Part shown: piece after piece, positions 52,027-59,760 of the stretch
How positions within the stretch are numbered: position 1 is the stretch's first letter
How the letters are laid out: each line of letters opens with the position of its first letter
Source of the DNA: Arthrobacter sp. efr-133-R2A-120
Lineage (GTDB): Bacteria; Actinomycetota; Actinomycetes; Actinomycetales; Micrococcaceae
Assembly: GCF_030209835.1 (NCBI RefSeq)
Contig: NZ_JARVRF010000009.1
Coordinates: 1-64,000 of the forward strand
Direction of reading: 5' to 3'
Length of the DNA: 64,000 bases
The notes under the pieces: generated by a model
What the model was told of the DNA's origin: nothing
The model's input: the letters and a program-made list of their open reading frames with translations, nothing else
Databases searched by the model: none
Translations under genes and position numbers: made by a program

Positions 52027-52293
52027 TTAGGCGACCGCTTGCGCCCGGCCGATGCGGAAGAGGATGCTTCGAGCCGTTGCGATCAGGGCACCCGTGATTC
52101 CTGCCCCGAATATTGTGCCGATGACAACGAGAGCCCAGCCTCCGACCTCGATGGCGTGCATGATCTGGGACGCCGCCGCGGCAGAGATGCCAAGGGACCC
52201 CGCGATCCATGAAACGGCCAGGCTCGCACCGAAGATCCCAACCACAGCCAGCGCCGCGGCTGCCGCAGCCTGAAGCCCGGTCCTTTTCGTCAT
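52027..52293 (-). CDS. Circular bacteriocin precursor, uberolysin/circularin-like
   Basis: 88 residues from the ATG at 52293 (a GTG at 52305 with GGGG upstream is possible). Residues 1-29 are a hydrophobic leader (MTKRTGLQAAAAAALAVVG). The likely core, residues 30-88, begins IAGSLGISAAAASQIM and ends RIGRAQAVA. Known cores start VAGALGVQTAAATTIV (circularin A) and LAGYTGIASGTAKKVV (uberolysin, ending KAQAVIW); AS-48 has FGIPAAVAGTVL and VEAGGW where this has LGISAAAASQIM and IEVGGW. 59 core residues fit the family (58-70). Such peptides are joined head to tail into a helical ring that permeabilises membranes. The cut site is inferred by alignment from memory. Confidence 0.82.
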   Translation of the reverse strand: MTKRTGLQAAAAAALAVVGIFGASLAVSWIAGSLGISAAAASQIMHAIEVGGWALVVIGTIFGAGITGALIATARSILFRIGRAQAVA

Positions 52294-52400
52294 TGTTGAT
52301 TCCACTACAACCCCATTTCTCGAGTAGAACGGCCAACGGGTATCGCTGGCCTTGAATAGTGGTGCCCCTCCAAAAGGAAGGCCATCCACGATTCAGATTC
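52294..52400 (-). promoter_or_regulatory. Leader/promoter region of the bacteriocin operon
   Basis: The 107 bp between array D and the precursor start. The minus strand contains an inverted GGCC-N9-GGCC around 52340 and GGGGTTGTAGTGGA before the start. I see no clear -10/-35 pair. The frame extends open through it to 52389, but the peptide (MDGLPFGGAPLFKASD) does not look like a leader. Confidence 0.45.
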
Positions 52401-52534
52401 TCTCGGTGAAATTGGCGTCTACGTGTAAAAAACGGAAAAATCCGTGTGCAAAAGGCCGTTTCTCAGTGTGAACAAGCCGGATCTCCGTGTGCCCGGAGGC
52501 CCGTCTACGTGTTAACAGGGCGAAAACACTGAGA
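52401..52534. repeat. Phased 22-bp repeat array D
   Basis: Plus-strand copies: TCTCGGTGA 52401, TCTACGTGT 52418, AATCCGTGT 52439, TCTCAGTGT 52461, TCTCCGTGT 52482, TCTACGTGT 52504, and one inverted ACACTGAGA 52526. Steps are 17, 21, 22, 21, 22 and 22 bp. Read towards the bacteriocin precursor it has the same plan as array A: one inverted copy farthest away, then five or six direct copies leading to the gene. Confidence 0.87.
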
Positions 52535-52565
52535 TCCGCTAGTGGCCCTGGGAACGGTGAGGAAC

Positions 52566-53180
52566 TTAGGCGTGGTCGGTCTGGTCGTGGACCGTCAATG
52601 TCCCGGCGAGGTCGAGGTCTGCGCCGGTGCCGTGTGCCCCAGCGTGTGCGAGAAGTGCGGCACCGAGTGCGGTGCTCCAGAATGTCTTGGCTTCGACGTC
52701 GATGGGTCGCCTGAGGCTCCAACCGCGGCTGTCGATGAGCTGGCTCATGAAGCGCTCCGATTGGCGGAACAGCAGTTGGAGGTGCTGGTCGACTACCGGG
52801 GCGAGCTCGGCTTTGGCGATTCCGGTCGCGAGTGCTCCCGCGACCGAAGGGAGCGAGGGCAGGGCGAGGACCGCGCGGGCGATGTTGCGCCGGAAGGTCG
52901 CCGCGTCGGGGGCCTGGCGGCCAATCCGCTCGATCCGCCGGGTGTCGTGGAGCAGACCCAGGAACGCGGCGTGCACGAGTAGTGAGTCCTTGGAACCGAA
53001 GTAGTAGGTGATCTGGTTGGGGAACACCGCTGCCGCGTCTGCGATCTCCGCGACGCTCAGCTGGGCTCCGTGGCGCTCCTTGCCGAGCCGGGCCGTGGTC
53101 TCGATGAGTCGCCTCCGGGTCGCGCGTCCGCGCTCAAGCGTCGAGGTCTGCGCCTCGGGTTCGGTTCGCTTCTGAATCAC
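52566..53180 (-). CDS. TetR-family repressor
   Basis: 204 residues. HTH: GRATRRRLIETTARLGKERH, LSVAEIADAAAVFPNQITYY, FGSKDSLLVHAAFL. The C-terminal domain has SQLIDSRGWSLRRPIDVEAK, the layout of TetR regulators with an all-helical ligand pocket. Divergent from the ketosynthase gene at 53248; two identical palindromes between them are its likely operators. Confidence 0.88.
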   Translation of the reverse strand: MIQKRTEPEAQTSTLERGRATRRRLIETTARLGKERHGAQLSVAEIADAAAVFPNQITYYFGSKDSLLVHAAFLGLLHDTRRIERIGRQAPDAATFRRNIARAVLALPSLPSVAGALATGIAKAELAPVVDQHLQLLFRQSERFMSQLIDSRGWSLRRPIDVEAKTFWSTALGAALLAHAGAHGTGADLDLAGTLTVHDQTDHA

Positions 53181-53187
53181 CTCTCGA

Positions 53188-53229
53188 TTGTATGTGATAC
53201 AAAAGTAGTGTTAGTTGTATGGCATACAA
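53188..53229. promoter_or_regulatory. Two TTGTAT/ATACAA palindromes, TetR operators
   Basis: TTGTATGTGATACAA (53188-53202) and TTGTATGGCATACAA (53215-53229) share both 6-bp or longer arms and are 27 bp apart, between divergent TetR and ketosynthase genes. The twin sites suggest cooperative repression of both genes. Confidence 0.85.
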
Positions 53230-53247
53230 GAGAGGTGGTTGAAGGGC

Positions 53248-54489
53248 ATGGGACGGAATGAGGTTGTCGTGACCGGACTCGGCGCGATCACGCCACTCGG
53301 AGGCGACGTCAGATCGACGTGGGAAGCCCTGCTGGCCGGTGAGTCCGGCATTAGGGGCAAGGTTCTACCCGGCCATGAGGACGGCGAACTGGCCGGCACC
53401 GTGGCCGGGACGATGGCGATCGACCCGGCCGAGCGCCTTTCCCCGGTGCAAGCCAGGCGTCTGGACCGCTCGCAGCAGGCAGCCCTCGTCGCGGCCGCCG
53501 AGGCTTGGGCTGACGCCGGTGCCCCTGAGGTCGACCCGGAGCGACTTGCCGCGGCGATCGGCACCGGAATCGGCGGCGTGCAGACCCTGTTGGGGGAAGA
53601 CGACGTTCTTGAGCTGTCGGGTGCCCGCCGTGTGTCGCCACGAACCGTCCCGATGCTCATGCCCAACGCCGCCGCCGCGCTGATCAGCATCGCCTACGGT
53701 GCGCGCGCCGGGGTATACACACCAGTCTCGGCCTGCTCATCCGGTGCCGAGGCGATCGCGCTAGGGGCCAGGCTCATCCGCGCTGGCGAAGCAGACGTGG
53801 TCATTGCTGGCGGAACCGAGGCAGCGATTACCCCGATCACGGTCGCCGGTTTCAAGCAGACCCAGGCGCTGTCGCGTCACACGGCGGAGCCGGCCTCAGC
53901 GTCTCGACCGTTCGCCGCGGACCGCAGCGGATTCGTCCTGGCAGAAGGTGCCGCGGTCTTGGTGCTCGAGAGTGCCGAACACGCCGCTGCGCGTGGTGCA
54001 CGGGTCCACGCAGTGCTCGCCGGAGCCGGCATCGCGGCCGACGCGCACCACATCACCGCCCCCGCTCCCGATGGCAGCGGTCAGATCTCGGCAATGCGGA
54101 AGGCTCTCGCGCAAGCTGGACTTTCTCCCAAGCAGATCGGGCACATCAATGCACACGCTACTGGGACGACGGTGGGAGATGCTGCCGAGTCCCGTGCGAT
54201 CAGGGAGGTTTTCGGGCACGCGACCGTGACGGCGCCCAAGGCGGCGCTCGGCCACCTCTTCGGGGCTGCGGGGGCGATCGAGGCTCTCATAGCGGTCCTC
54301 AGCGTGAAGCACGACGTCGTTCCGCCGACCCGCAACCTCACACCGACCGACGTCGATCCCGACATCAACCTCGACGTCGTCACCCAACGACGCAACCTCC
54401 CTCAGCACGCTGTGCTCAGCAACTCTTTCGGCTTCGGCGGGCAGAACGTCTCCCTCGTCGTCACCGCCGTCACGGCCTCATACAGCTAG
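53248..54489 (+). CDS. Stand-alone beta-ketoacyl-ACP synthase (KAS II/FabF-like)
   Basis: 413 residues from the ATG at 53248, behind GAGGTGGTTGAAGGG. Thiolase fold with the full Cys-His-His set: SACSSGAEAIALGARLI (Cys), INAHATGTTVGDAAES (first His), KAALGHLFGAAGAIEAL (second His), and NSFGFGGQN at the end. It condenses malonyl-ACP with an acyl chain. No ACP, FabG or PKS gene is adjacent, so it may serve a specialised or stress-induced fatty acid change under its TetR repressor. Confidence 0.88.
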   Translation: MGRNEVVVTGLGAITPLGGDVRSTWEALLAGESGIRGKVLPGHEDGELAGTVAGTMAIDPAERLSPVQARRLDRSQQAALVAAAEAWADAGAPEVDPERLAAAIGTGIGGVQTLLGEDDVLELSGARRVSPRTVPMLMPNAAAALISIAYGARAGVYTPVSACSSGAEAIALGARLIRAGEADVVIAGGTEAAITPITVAGFKQTQALSRHTAEPASASRPFAADRSGFVLAEGAAVLVLESAEHAAARGARVHAVLAGAGIAADAHHITAPAPDGSGQISAMRKALAQAGLSPKQIGHINAHATGTTVGDAAESRAIREVFGHATVTAPKAALGHLFGAAGAIEALIAVLSVKHDVVPPTRNLTPTDVDPDINLDVVTQRRNLPQHAVLSNSFGFGGQNVSLVVTAVTASYS

Positions 54490-54514
54490 GTGCGGCGGCC
54501 GCGGGCAAGCAACG

Positions 54515-55954
54515 CTAACGTCGGGTCGAGGGTGCCTTGGCCTGCGAACCGACAATGAACGGCCGTGTGTTGACCGGTTCGACGGGAAGGACAGCAGGCT
54601 TGACGTCAGCAATCGGCGCTGAAGGCTCAGACTGAGAGCCGGTTCCGAGCCCGCGAACCGTCCAGCCTTGCGCCTGCCATGCTCCAGCGTCCAGGACGTT
54701 CCGCGCGTCCAGCACCATCCGGCGTCGTACGAGAGAGCCTACGGCGGCGGGTGAGAGGGCGCGGTATTCGTCCCATTCGGTGAGCAGCAGCACCAACTCA
54801 GCGTCTTCGAGAGCGCGCGTTGTGGACGCTTCGAAGCGGAGCTGGGGGTAGCGCATCCACGCATTGTTGATGGCCTTGGGATCGGTCACGGTAACGTGGG
54901 CGCCGGCCGCCGCCAGTTGGAGTGCGACGTCCAGGGCGGGGGAGTCACGGATGTCGTCAGTGTCCGGTTTGAAGGCTGCGCCCAGCACGGTGACGGTGCG
55001 GCCGGACAGGAAGCCTTTGCACATTTCACGGGCGACGTCCACGGCGCGGGCTCGCTGGCCCAGGTTGATGGAGTCGACCACGCCCATCCACTCATCAAGG
55101 GACGGCACGGACAGTGCTTGTGCCTGTGCGCGGAACGAGCGGATGTCCTTCGGCAAGCAGCCGCCGCCGAAACCCAGGCCGGCGTGTAGGTACCTGTTGC
55201 CGATGCGCGGATCCAGGCCCATCGCCTCACTGAGCTCAGTGACGTCGGCCCCTGAGGCGTCGCAAAGTTCGGCTATCGCGTTGATGAAGCTGAGCTTCGT
55301 GGCGAGGTACGCATTGGAGGCGGACTTGATGAGCTCGGCCGTCGCGAAGTTGCAGACCAGCCGCGGGATCCCTGCGGAAATCAGCGGTTCGTAGACGGCG
55401 TCGAGCGCTGCCGTGATCGGGGCGCCGGCGGCAAAATCCTTGCCGCCCGGCACGCCGTACACCAAACGGTCCGGCACCAATGAATCCTTCACGGCCGTGC
55501 CTTGGCGCAGGAACTCGGGGTTCCAGCCGAGCAGGACATCCGGCCTGCGGGCAAGGATGCCGCGGAGCATGTCCACTGTTCCCACGGGCACGGTGGATTT
55601 GCCGACGACGGCGGCGCCACTCGCCAGGTGCGGGAGGAGGCTCTTCGTGGCCGCGATCACGTAGGAGAGGTCCGCGGTATCCGACGTCTTGGACTGCGGG
55701 GTGCCCACGCAGAGGAAGTGCGTCTGGGCGTCGGCGGCATCCGCGAAATCAGTGGAGAACGTGAGCCGCTTCGTGGCGAATCCGTCCCGGAGAAGTTCAT
55801 CCAGGCCGGGTTCGTGGAAGGGCGCGAAGCCCTTGTTCAGGTGGGCCACCTTCTGGGCGTCGACGTCGATGCCCACCACGGTGTGGCCCATCGATGCGAG
55901 CGTGGCGGCGTGCACCGCGCCAAGATAGCCGCAGCCTACAACGGAGATTTTCAT
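54515..55954 (-). CDS. ugd: UDP-glucose 6-dehydrogenase
   Basis: 479 residues. NAD site VVGCGYLGAVHAATLASMGH, catalytic Cys in LGFGGGCLPKDIRSFRAQA, central dimer helix LIKSASNAYLATKLSFINAI, and C-terminal VTVLGAAFKPDTDDIRDSPA. Converts UDP-glucose to UDP-glucuronate for glycan or exopolysaccharide synthesis. The last 40 residues are a disordered Pro/Ala tail. Downstream of, and overlapping by 4 bp, the glycosyltransferase gene. Confidence 0.92.
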   Translation of the reverse strand: MKISVVGCGYLGAVHAATLASMGHTVVGIDVDAQKVAHLNKGFAPFHEPGLDELLRDGFATKRLTFSTDFADAADAQTHFLCVGTPQSKTSDTADLSYVIAATKSLLPHLASGAAVVGKSTVPVGTVDMLRGILARRPDVLLGWNPEFLRQGTAVKDSLVPDRLVYGVPGGKDFAAGAPITAALDAVYEPLISAGIPRLVCNFATAELIKSASNAYLATKLSFINAIAELCDASGADVTELSEAMGLDPRIGNRYLHAGLGFGGGCLPKDIRSFRAQAQALSVPSLDEWMGVVDSINLGQRARAVDVAREMCKGFLSGRTVTVLGAAFKPDTDDIRDSPALDVALQLAAAGAHVTVTDPKAINNAWMRYPQLRFEASTTRALEDAELVLLLTEWDEYRALSPAAVGSLVRRRMVLDARNVLDAGAWQAQGWTVRGLGTGSQSEPSAPIADVKPAVLPVEPVNTRPFIVGSQAKAPSTRR

Positions 55955-57189
55955 GCTGGGAGTCCTTTGCTGGAAGTCACGGAAATGGTGGCGGGCTCAG
56001 CCGCCTGAAGCTCTGCCGCCTGAAGTTCGGCTGCCTGAACCGTGTGGCTGGGTGCCGCGGCCGGCTCCACGAGTGCTTCGCCGGCGATCACTGCCTCGTA
56101 GTGCTCGACGAGTTGGGCACTCAGCACCGGCCACGTCCGTCCCTGGACGGAAGCGAGTGCCGCCGTTCCGAACGCACGGCGCTTGGCGTCGTCGCCCACC
56201 AGGTCCTGCACGTAGCCGCGCAACTGCGCAAGGTCTCCCGGCTCGTAAAGCCAGCCGGTACGCGAGTTTTCCACGAGATCGAGGGGCCCGCCCCGGCCGG
56301 TGGCCACGACGGGAACACCGGACGCCATGGCCTCCTGGATCGTCTGGCAAAACGTTTCGAACTCGCCAGGATGAACGAAGAGGTCAAACCCCGCCACGAC
56401 TTGGGCCAATTCGTCGCCGCCGAGGAACCCGGTGAAGAAGGCGTTGGGCAATGCTGCTTCGAGGGCAGCGCGTTGTGGACCGTCGCCCACAATGACAAGC
56501 CTGGTTCCTGGCAGATCCGCAAGCACGGCGAGGTCCTCCACTTGCTTCTCCACCGCGAGGCGGCCGACGTAGCCGATGATGCGCTCGCCGTGGGGTGCCA
56601 CGGAGGTGCGCCACGCCGTCGAGCGCTTGGCGGGGGAGAACCGCGCGGTATCCACACCGCGCCGCCACATGCCCACCCTTAAGATCCCGCGGCCGCGCAA
56701 CTGGTTGAGCGCGAACGTGGACGGGACCAGCGTCCGGTTAGCCCGAAGATGGATGTTGTCCACCCGGTTCCATGCCCAGTTCTCCAGCAAGGGGACGCCA
56801 TACCGGGCCGCGTAACTGGGGACCTCGGTTTGGTAAATGGCAACCGTCGGGATGCCGAGCTGGTGCGCAGCCTGCACAGCCCGCCACCCGAGGACAAAAG
56901 GGGATGCGAGGTGGACGACGTCCGGTGCGTAGTCGGCAAGGATTCTCTTGACCCGGCTCACACCGCCCAACGCCACCCGCACGTTTGTGTACCCGGCCAG
57001 GGGCACGGAGGGGAGGCGGTGGACAAAAGCACCGTTCACGACGTCCGAGACAGCAGTGTCCGACGTCGACGGCGCAATCACCATCACTTCGTCGCCGCGA
57101 TCTTGCAGATGCTCCAGCACCCGCAGGATGGAGTGGGTTACCCCGTTCATGAGCGGCAGGAATGATTCGGCAACGATAGCGATCCTCAC
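55951..57189 (-). CDS. Glycosyltransferase family 4 (MgtA/PimB-like)
   Basis: 412 residues. GT-B fold; N-terminal MRIAIVAESFLPLMNGVTHS, donor domain with IGYVGRLAVEKQVEDLAVLA and FVHPGEFETFCQTIQEAMAS (the E-x7-E motif), GVPVVATGRGGPLDLVENSR. Resembles actinobacterial alpha-mannosyl/glucuronosyl transferases that build glycolipids such as GlcAGroAc2 derivatives. Together with UDP-glucose dehydrogenase this suggests a glucuronic acid-containing glycan or glycolipid. A short AELQAAELQAAEPA repeat ends the protein. Confidence 0.87.
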   Translation of the reverse strand: MRIAIVAESFLPLMNGVTHSILRVLEHLQDRGDEVMVIAPSTSDTAVSDVVNGAFVHRLPSVPLAGYTNVRVALGGVSRVKRILADYAPDVVHLASPFVLGWRAVQAAHQLGIPTVAIYQTEVPSYAARYGVPLLENWAWNRVDNIHLRANRTLVPSTFALNQLRGRGILRVGMWRRGVDTARFSPAKRSTAWRTSVAPHGERIIGYVGRLAVEKQVEDLAVLADLPGTRLVIVGDGPQRAALEAALPNAFFTGFLGGDELAQVVAGFDLFVHPGEFETFCQTIQEAMASGVPVVATGRGGPLDLVENSRTGWLYEPGDLAQLRGYVQDLVGDDAKRRAFGTAALASVQGRTWPVLSAQLVEHYEAVIAGEALVEPAAAPSHTVQAAELQAAELQAAEPATISVTSSKGLPA

Positions 57190-57561
57190 CCCTCCACGGT
57201 GTGCGCGGAGGTTGGCGAAGCGGGGGAATGGGCGTGACGGTAGGGGGAAGGTTTGGTTAACAAATCGATGCTTATTCTCGAGTGGAAGATCCCGAGCGAC
57301 GGAAAATGCGCCGATCTAAGTAATTACGGAGCTGAAAAACGGGTACAACTTACTCTTATTCGTCACCATGCGCCCGACTTACGGTGACACCATAGTGAAC
57401 CTCGTGGCCATGACTGGGGCTTGTCCCGGGCACCGGGGTATTTCGGCAAGAGGGCGTTGACTGGGCGGCGCGCCCTCACGCGCTGAACAGCGCAGGGTGT
57501 TTTCGCCCCGCGCCTGCCCCTATGTCAGGCCAGGCTGTTGCCAAGAATCGAGCCAGACCCT
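57190..57561. other. Promoter region of divergent glycan genes
   Basis: No gene. It holds GTCACC (57362-57367) and GGTGAC (57383-57388), an inverted repeat with a 15-bp spacer, and GC-rich stems near 57420-57520. The sequence could be a structured leader for the deacetylase, but I do not recognise a riboswitch class. Confidence 0.4.
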
Positions 57562-59454
57562 ATGAAACTCTTCAACCGTACTGACCAGGTTGACCGGCAC
57601 CGGGCGTTCAAAGGGATGATCCCCGGGAAATGGTTTACCTGGTTCTCCACCGTCGTGGTGGTACTCGCCTTTACTGGCGTCACCGCCGGCATCACCGCGC
57701 CGGCAGCCCAAGCTGCCAACCCCACCGTGGTAACCCTGACCTTTGACGACGCAAATGCCGATCAACTCACCGCCGCGCAGACCATGCAGAGCCTCGGTTT
57801 GGTGGGTACCTTCTTCACTCCGTCCGGATTCATTAACAATCCCAATTACTTGACGACAAGCGACATGCAGGGCCTTGTGGCGAACGGCAATGAGATTGCC
57901 GGCCACACCGTCACCCACCCGGATCTGACCACCGTGACGGCGGATGAGGCAACTCGCCAGATTTGCAACGACAGGGTGAACCTCAGCAACCTTGGATTCA
58001 CGATCACCGACTTCGCGTATCCCTTCGCTGCCGAGAACGCATCGATCGAAACCATTGTGAAGAACTGTGGTTTGAACAGCGCCCGTGGCCTTGGCGACAT
58101 CAAGACGCGGTTCAGCTGCGCCGGCTGCCCGCTGGCCGAGACCATCCCTCCTGCGAACCCGTACAACACCGCGGCCCCGGATGAAGTGGACAACACCTGG
58201 ACCCTGGCGGACCTGCAAAAGTCCGTCACCCAGGCGGAGCCGGCAGGCGGGTGGGTCCAGCTCACCTTCCACCACATTTCGGCTACCAGCACGGATCCGC
58301 TGAACGTCACGCCAACTCTGTTCAACCAGTTCGCCACGTGGCTCAAGTCCCGTCCTGCAACCACAAGCGTCAAGACAGTGCGCCAAGTCATCGGCGGAAC
58401 CGTCAAGCCGGTCGTCTCGGGACCGCCGGCCCCGCCAGAAGGTACAGGCAACCTTATCAAGAACCCAAGCCTTGAAACCTTGGTCAGCGGAGCTCCCCAA
58501 TGCTGGGCCGGAGCCGGTTACGGCACCAACACGGCGACCTTCTCCACCGTCAGGCAGGCACACACGGGGAAAGTCGCTGAACAGCTCGTGGTGAGCGGAT
58601 ATGTCGACGGCGACGCCAAGCTGTTGCCCACCCTTGACCTGGGAGGGTGCTCACCCACAGCCACACCCGGGAACGCCTATTCCATAGGTGCCTGGTATAA
58701 ATCGACCACAAATACCCAGTTCGAGCTCTATTACCGGACAGGCCTTGGCACGTGGAAGTACTGGACATCAAGTCCCTGGTTCTCAGCGGCCACGACCTTT
58801 CAAAAGGCCACGTGGACAACGCCTCCACTGCCTACCGGTGCGAGCGGCATCAGCTTCGGACTCAACCTGTTCAGCAACGGCACCCTGACCACGGATGACT
58901 ACGAGATGTTCGACGTCGGCACGCCGCCCCCGCCTCCGCCGCCACCACCAGCCGGCGGCAACCTGGTACAAAACCCCAGCCTTGAAACGGCCGGTACGGG
59001 CCCGTTCCCACAGTGCTGGCAGGCCGGTGGATACGGCACCAACACCGCCACGTTCAGCACGGTGGCTACCGCACACACCGGTACCAAAGCGGAGAAACTC
59101 ACCATCACGGGTTACTCCAGCGGTGACGCGAAACTGCTTCCGACGCTGGACGCCAGTACCTGCCCACCTGCGGCGGTCGCAGGACACACCTACTCGGTGC
59201 GTGTTTGGTACACCTCCACAGCCGTCACACAGTTCGCCTTGTATTACCGTGACGCCTCAAACAACTGGGTGTATTGGACCTCCGGACCGTGGCTGGCCGC
59301 CGCCAGCACCTATACCCAGGCAAGCTTCACGACGCCGGCACTTCCTGCCGGGGCCACTGCGATCAGTTTCGGGTTGAGCTTGTTCAGCAACGGATCGGTC
59401 ACCACGGACGACTATGCGATGTATGACACCGTGGGAGCCCCGCCGCTGGGGTGA
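57562..59454 (+). CDS. Secreted polysaccharide deacetylase with two carbohydrate-binding-like modules
   Basis: 630 residues from the ATG at 57562. A long N-terminal anchor/signal (WFTWFSTVVVVLAFTGVTAG, cleavage near AQA), then a NodB domain: TLTFDDANADQL (metal Asp), GHTVTHPDL (HxxxH), ITDFAYPFAAENAS and WVQLTFHHISATS. Two 145-residue modules follow, joined by a PPPPPPPPP linker; each begins NLIKNPSLE or NLVQNPSLE and ends TDDYEMFD or TDDYAMYD, consistent with a CBM-like jelly roll. It would remove N- or O-acetyl groups from an extracellular glycan. Confidence 0.87.
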   Translation: MKLFNRTDQVDRHRAFKGMIPGKWFTWFSTVVVVLAFTGVTAGITAPAAQAANPTVVTLTFDDANADQLTAAQTMQSLGLVGTFFTPSGFINNPNYLTTSDMQGLVANGNEIAGHTVTHPDLTTVTADEATRQICNDRVNLSNLGFTITDFAYPFAAENASIETIVKNCGLNSARGLGDIKTRFSCAGCPLAETIPPANPYNTAAPDEVDNTWTLADLQKSVTQAEPAGGWVQLTFHHISATSTDPLNVTPTLFNQFATWLKSRPATTSVKTVRQVIGGTVKPVVSGPPAPPEGTGNLIKNPSLETLVSGAPQCWAGAGYGTNTATFSTVRQAHTGKVAEQLVVSGYVDGDAKLLPTLDLGGCSPTATPGNAYSIGAWYKSTTNTQFELYYRTGLGTWKYWTSSPWFSAATTFQKATWTTPPLPTGASGISFGLNLFSNGTLTTDDYEMFDVGTPPPPPPPPPAGGNLVQNPSLETAGTGPFPQCWQAGGYGTNTATFSTVATAHTGTKAEKLTITGYSSGDAKLLPTLDASTCPPAAVAGHTYSVRVWYTSTAVTQFALYYRDASNNWVYWTSGPWLAAASTYTQASFTTPALPAGATAISFGLSLFSNGSVTTDDYAMYDTVGAPPLG

Positions 59455-59476
59455 GCAATCCATCAGCGACAAAAAG

Positions 59477-59504
59477 CTGAGGGCGGCTAACTAGCCGCCC
59501 TCAG
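59477..59504. terminator. Bidirectional rho-independent terminator
   Basis: CTGAGGGCGGCT (59477-59488), AACT, AGCCGCCCTCAG (59493-59504): a 12-bp perfect stem followed by TCGTTTTA, and preceded by AAAAAG on the other side. It serves the deacetylase (plus) and the NfeD-like gene ending at 59510 (minus). Confidence 0.88.
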
Positions 59505-59509
59505 TCGTT

Positions 59510-59752
59510 TTATCTGGCAGCTTTCAGAACGTCCGGCAGCTCATCAACGAACACAGTTCCGGGCGGTTCGTAGTAGATGACAAGCACCTCATCACCCACG
59601 TTGAAAACACTGCTTTTGTCGAAAGGATGCGCGTGGAAGGCGCTTGTGCCACCGTGGAACGGCAGCATCACTTCCCCCACGGTGCCTGGCCCAATACGGC
59701 CCGTGACCCTGCCGATTTTGCCCGTCAGGCTCCGATCAACCTCTTTGTGCAT
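59510..59752 (-). CDS. Small OB-fold protein (NfeD C-terminal type)
   Basis: 80 residues: SLTGKIGRVTGRIGPGTVGE, VMLPFHGGTSAFHAHP, VFNVGDEVLVIYYEPPGTVF. The G-x-G-x-x-x-x-x-G-x-V beginning and DEVLVIYYEPPG resemble the OB domain of NfeD, the usual partner of flotillins. It starts 8 bp after the flotillin stop, so the two form an operon as in Bacillus yuaG/yuaF. Confidence 0.75.
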   Translation of the reverse strand: MHKEVDRSLTGKIGRVTGRIGPGTVGEVMLPFHGGTSAFHAHPFDKSSVFNVGDEVLVIYYEPPGTVFVDELPDVLKAAR

Positions 59753-59760
59753 CGGTGTCC

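Noticed and set aside
52294..52389. Longer bacteriocin precursor starting at 52389
   Set aside because: The extra 32 residues are neither hydrophobic nor leader-like, and the ATG at 52293 or GTG at 52305 fit the known leader length.
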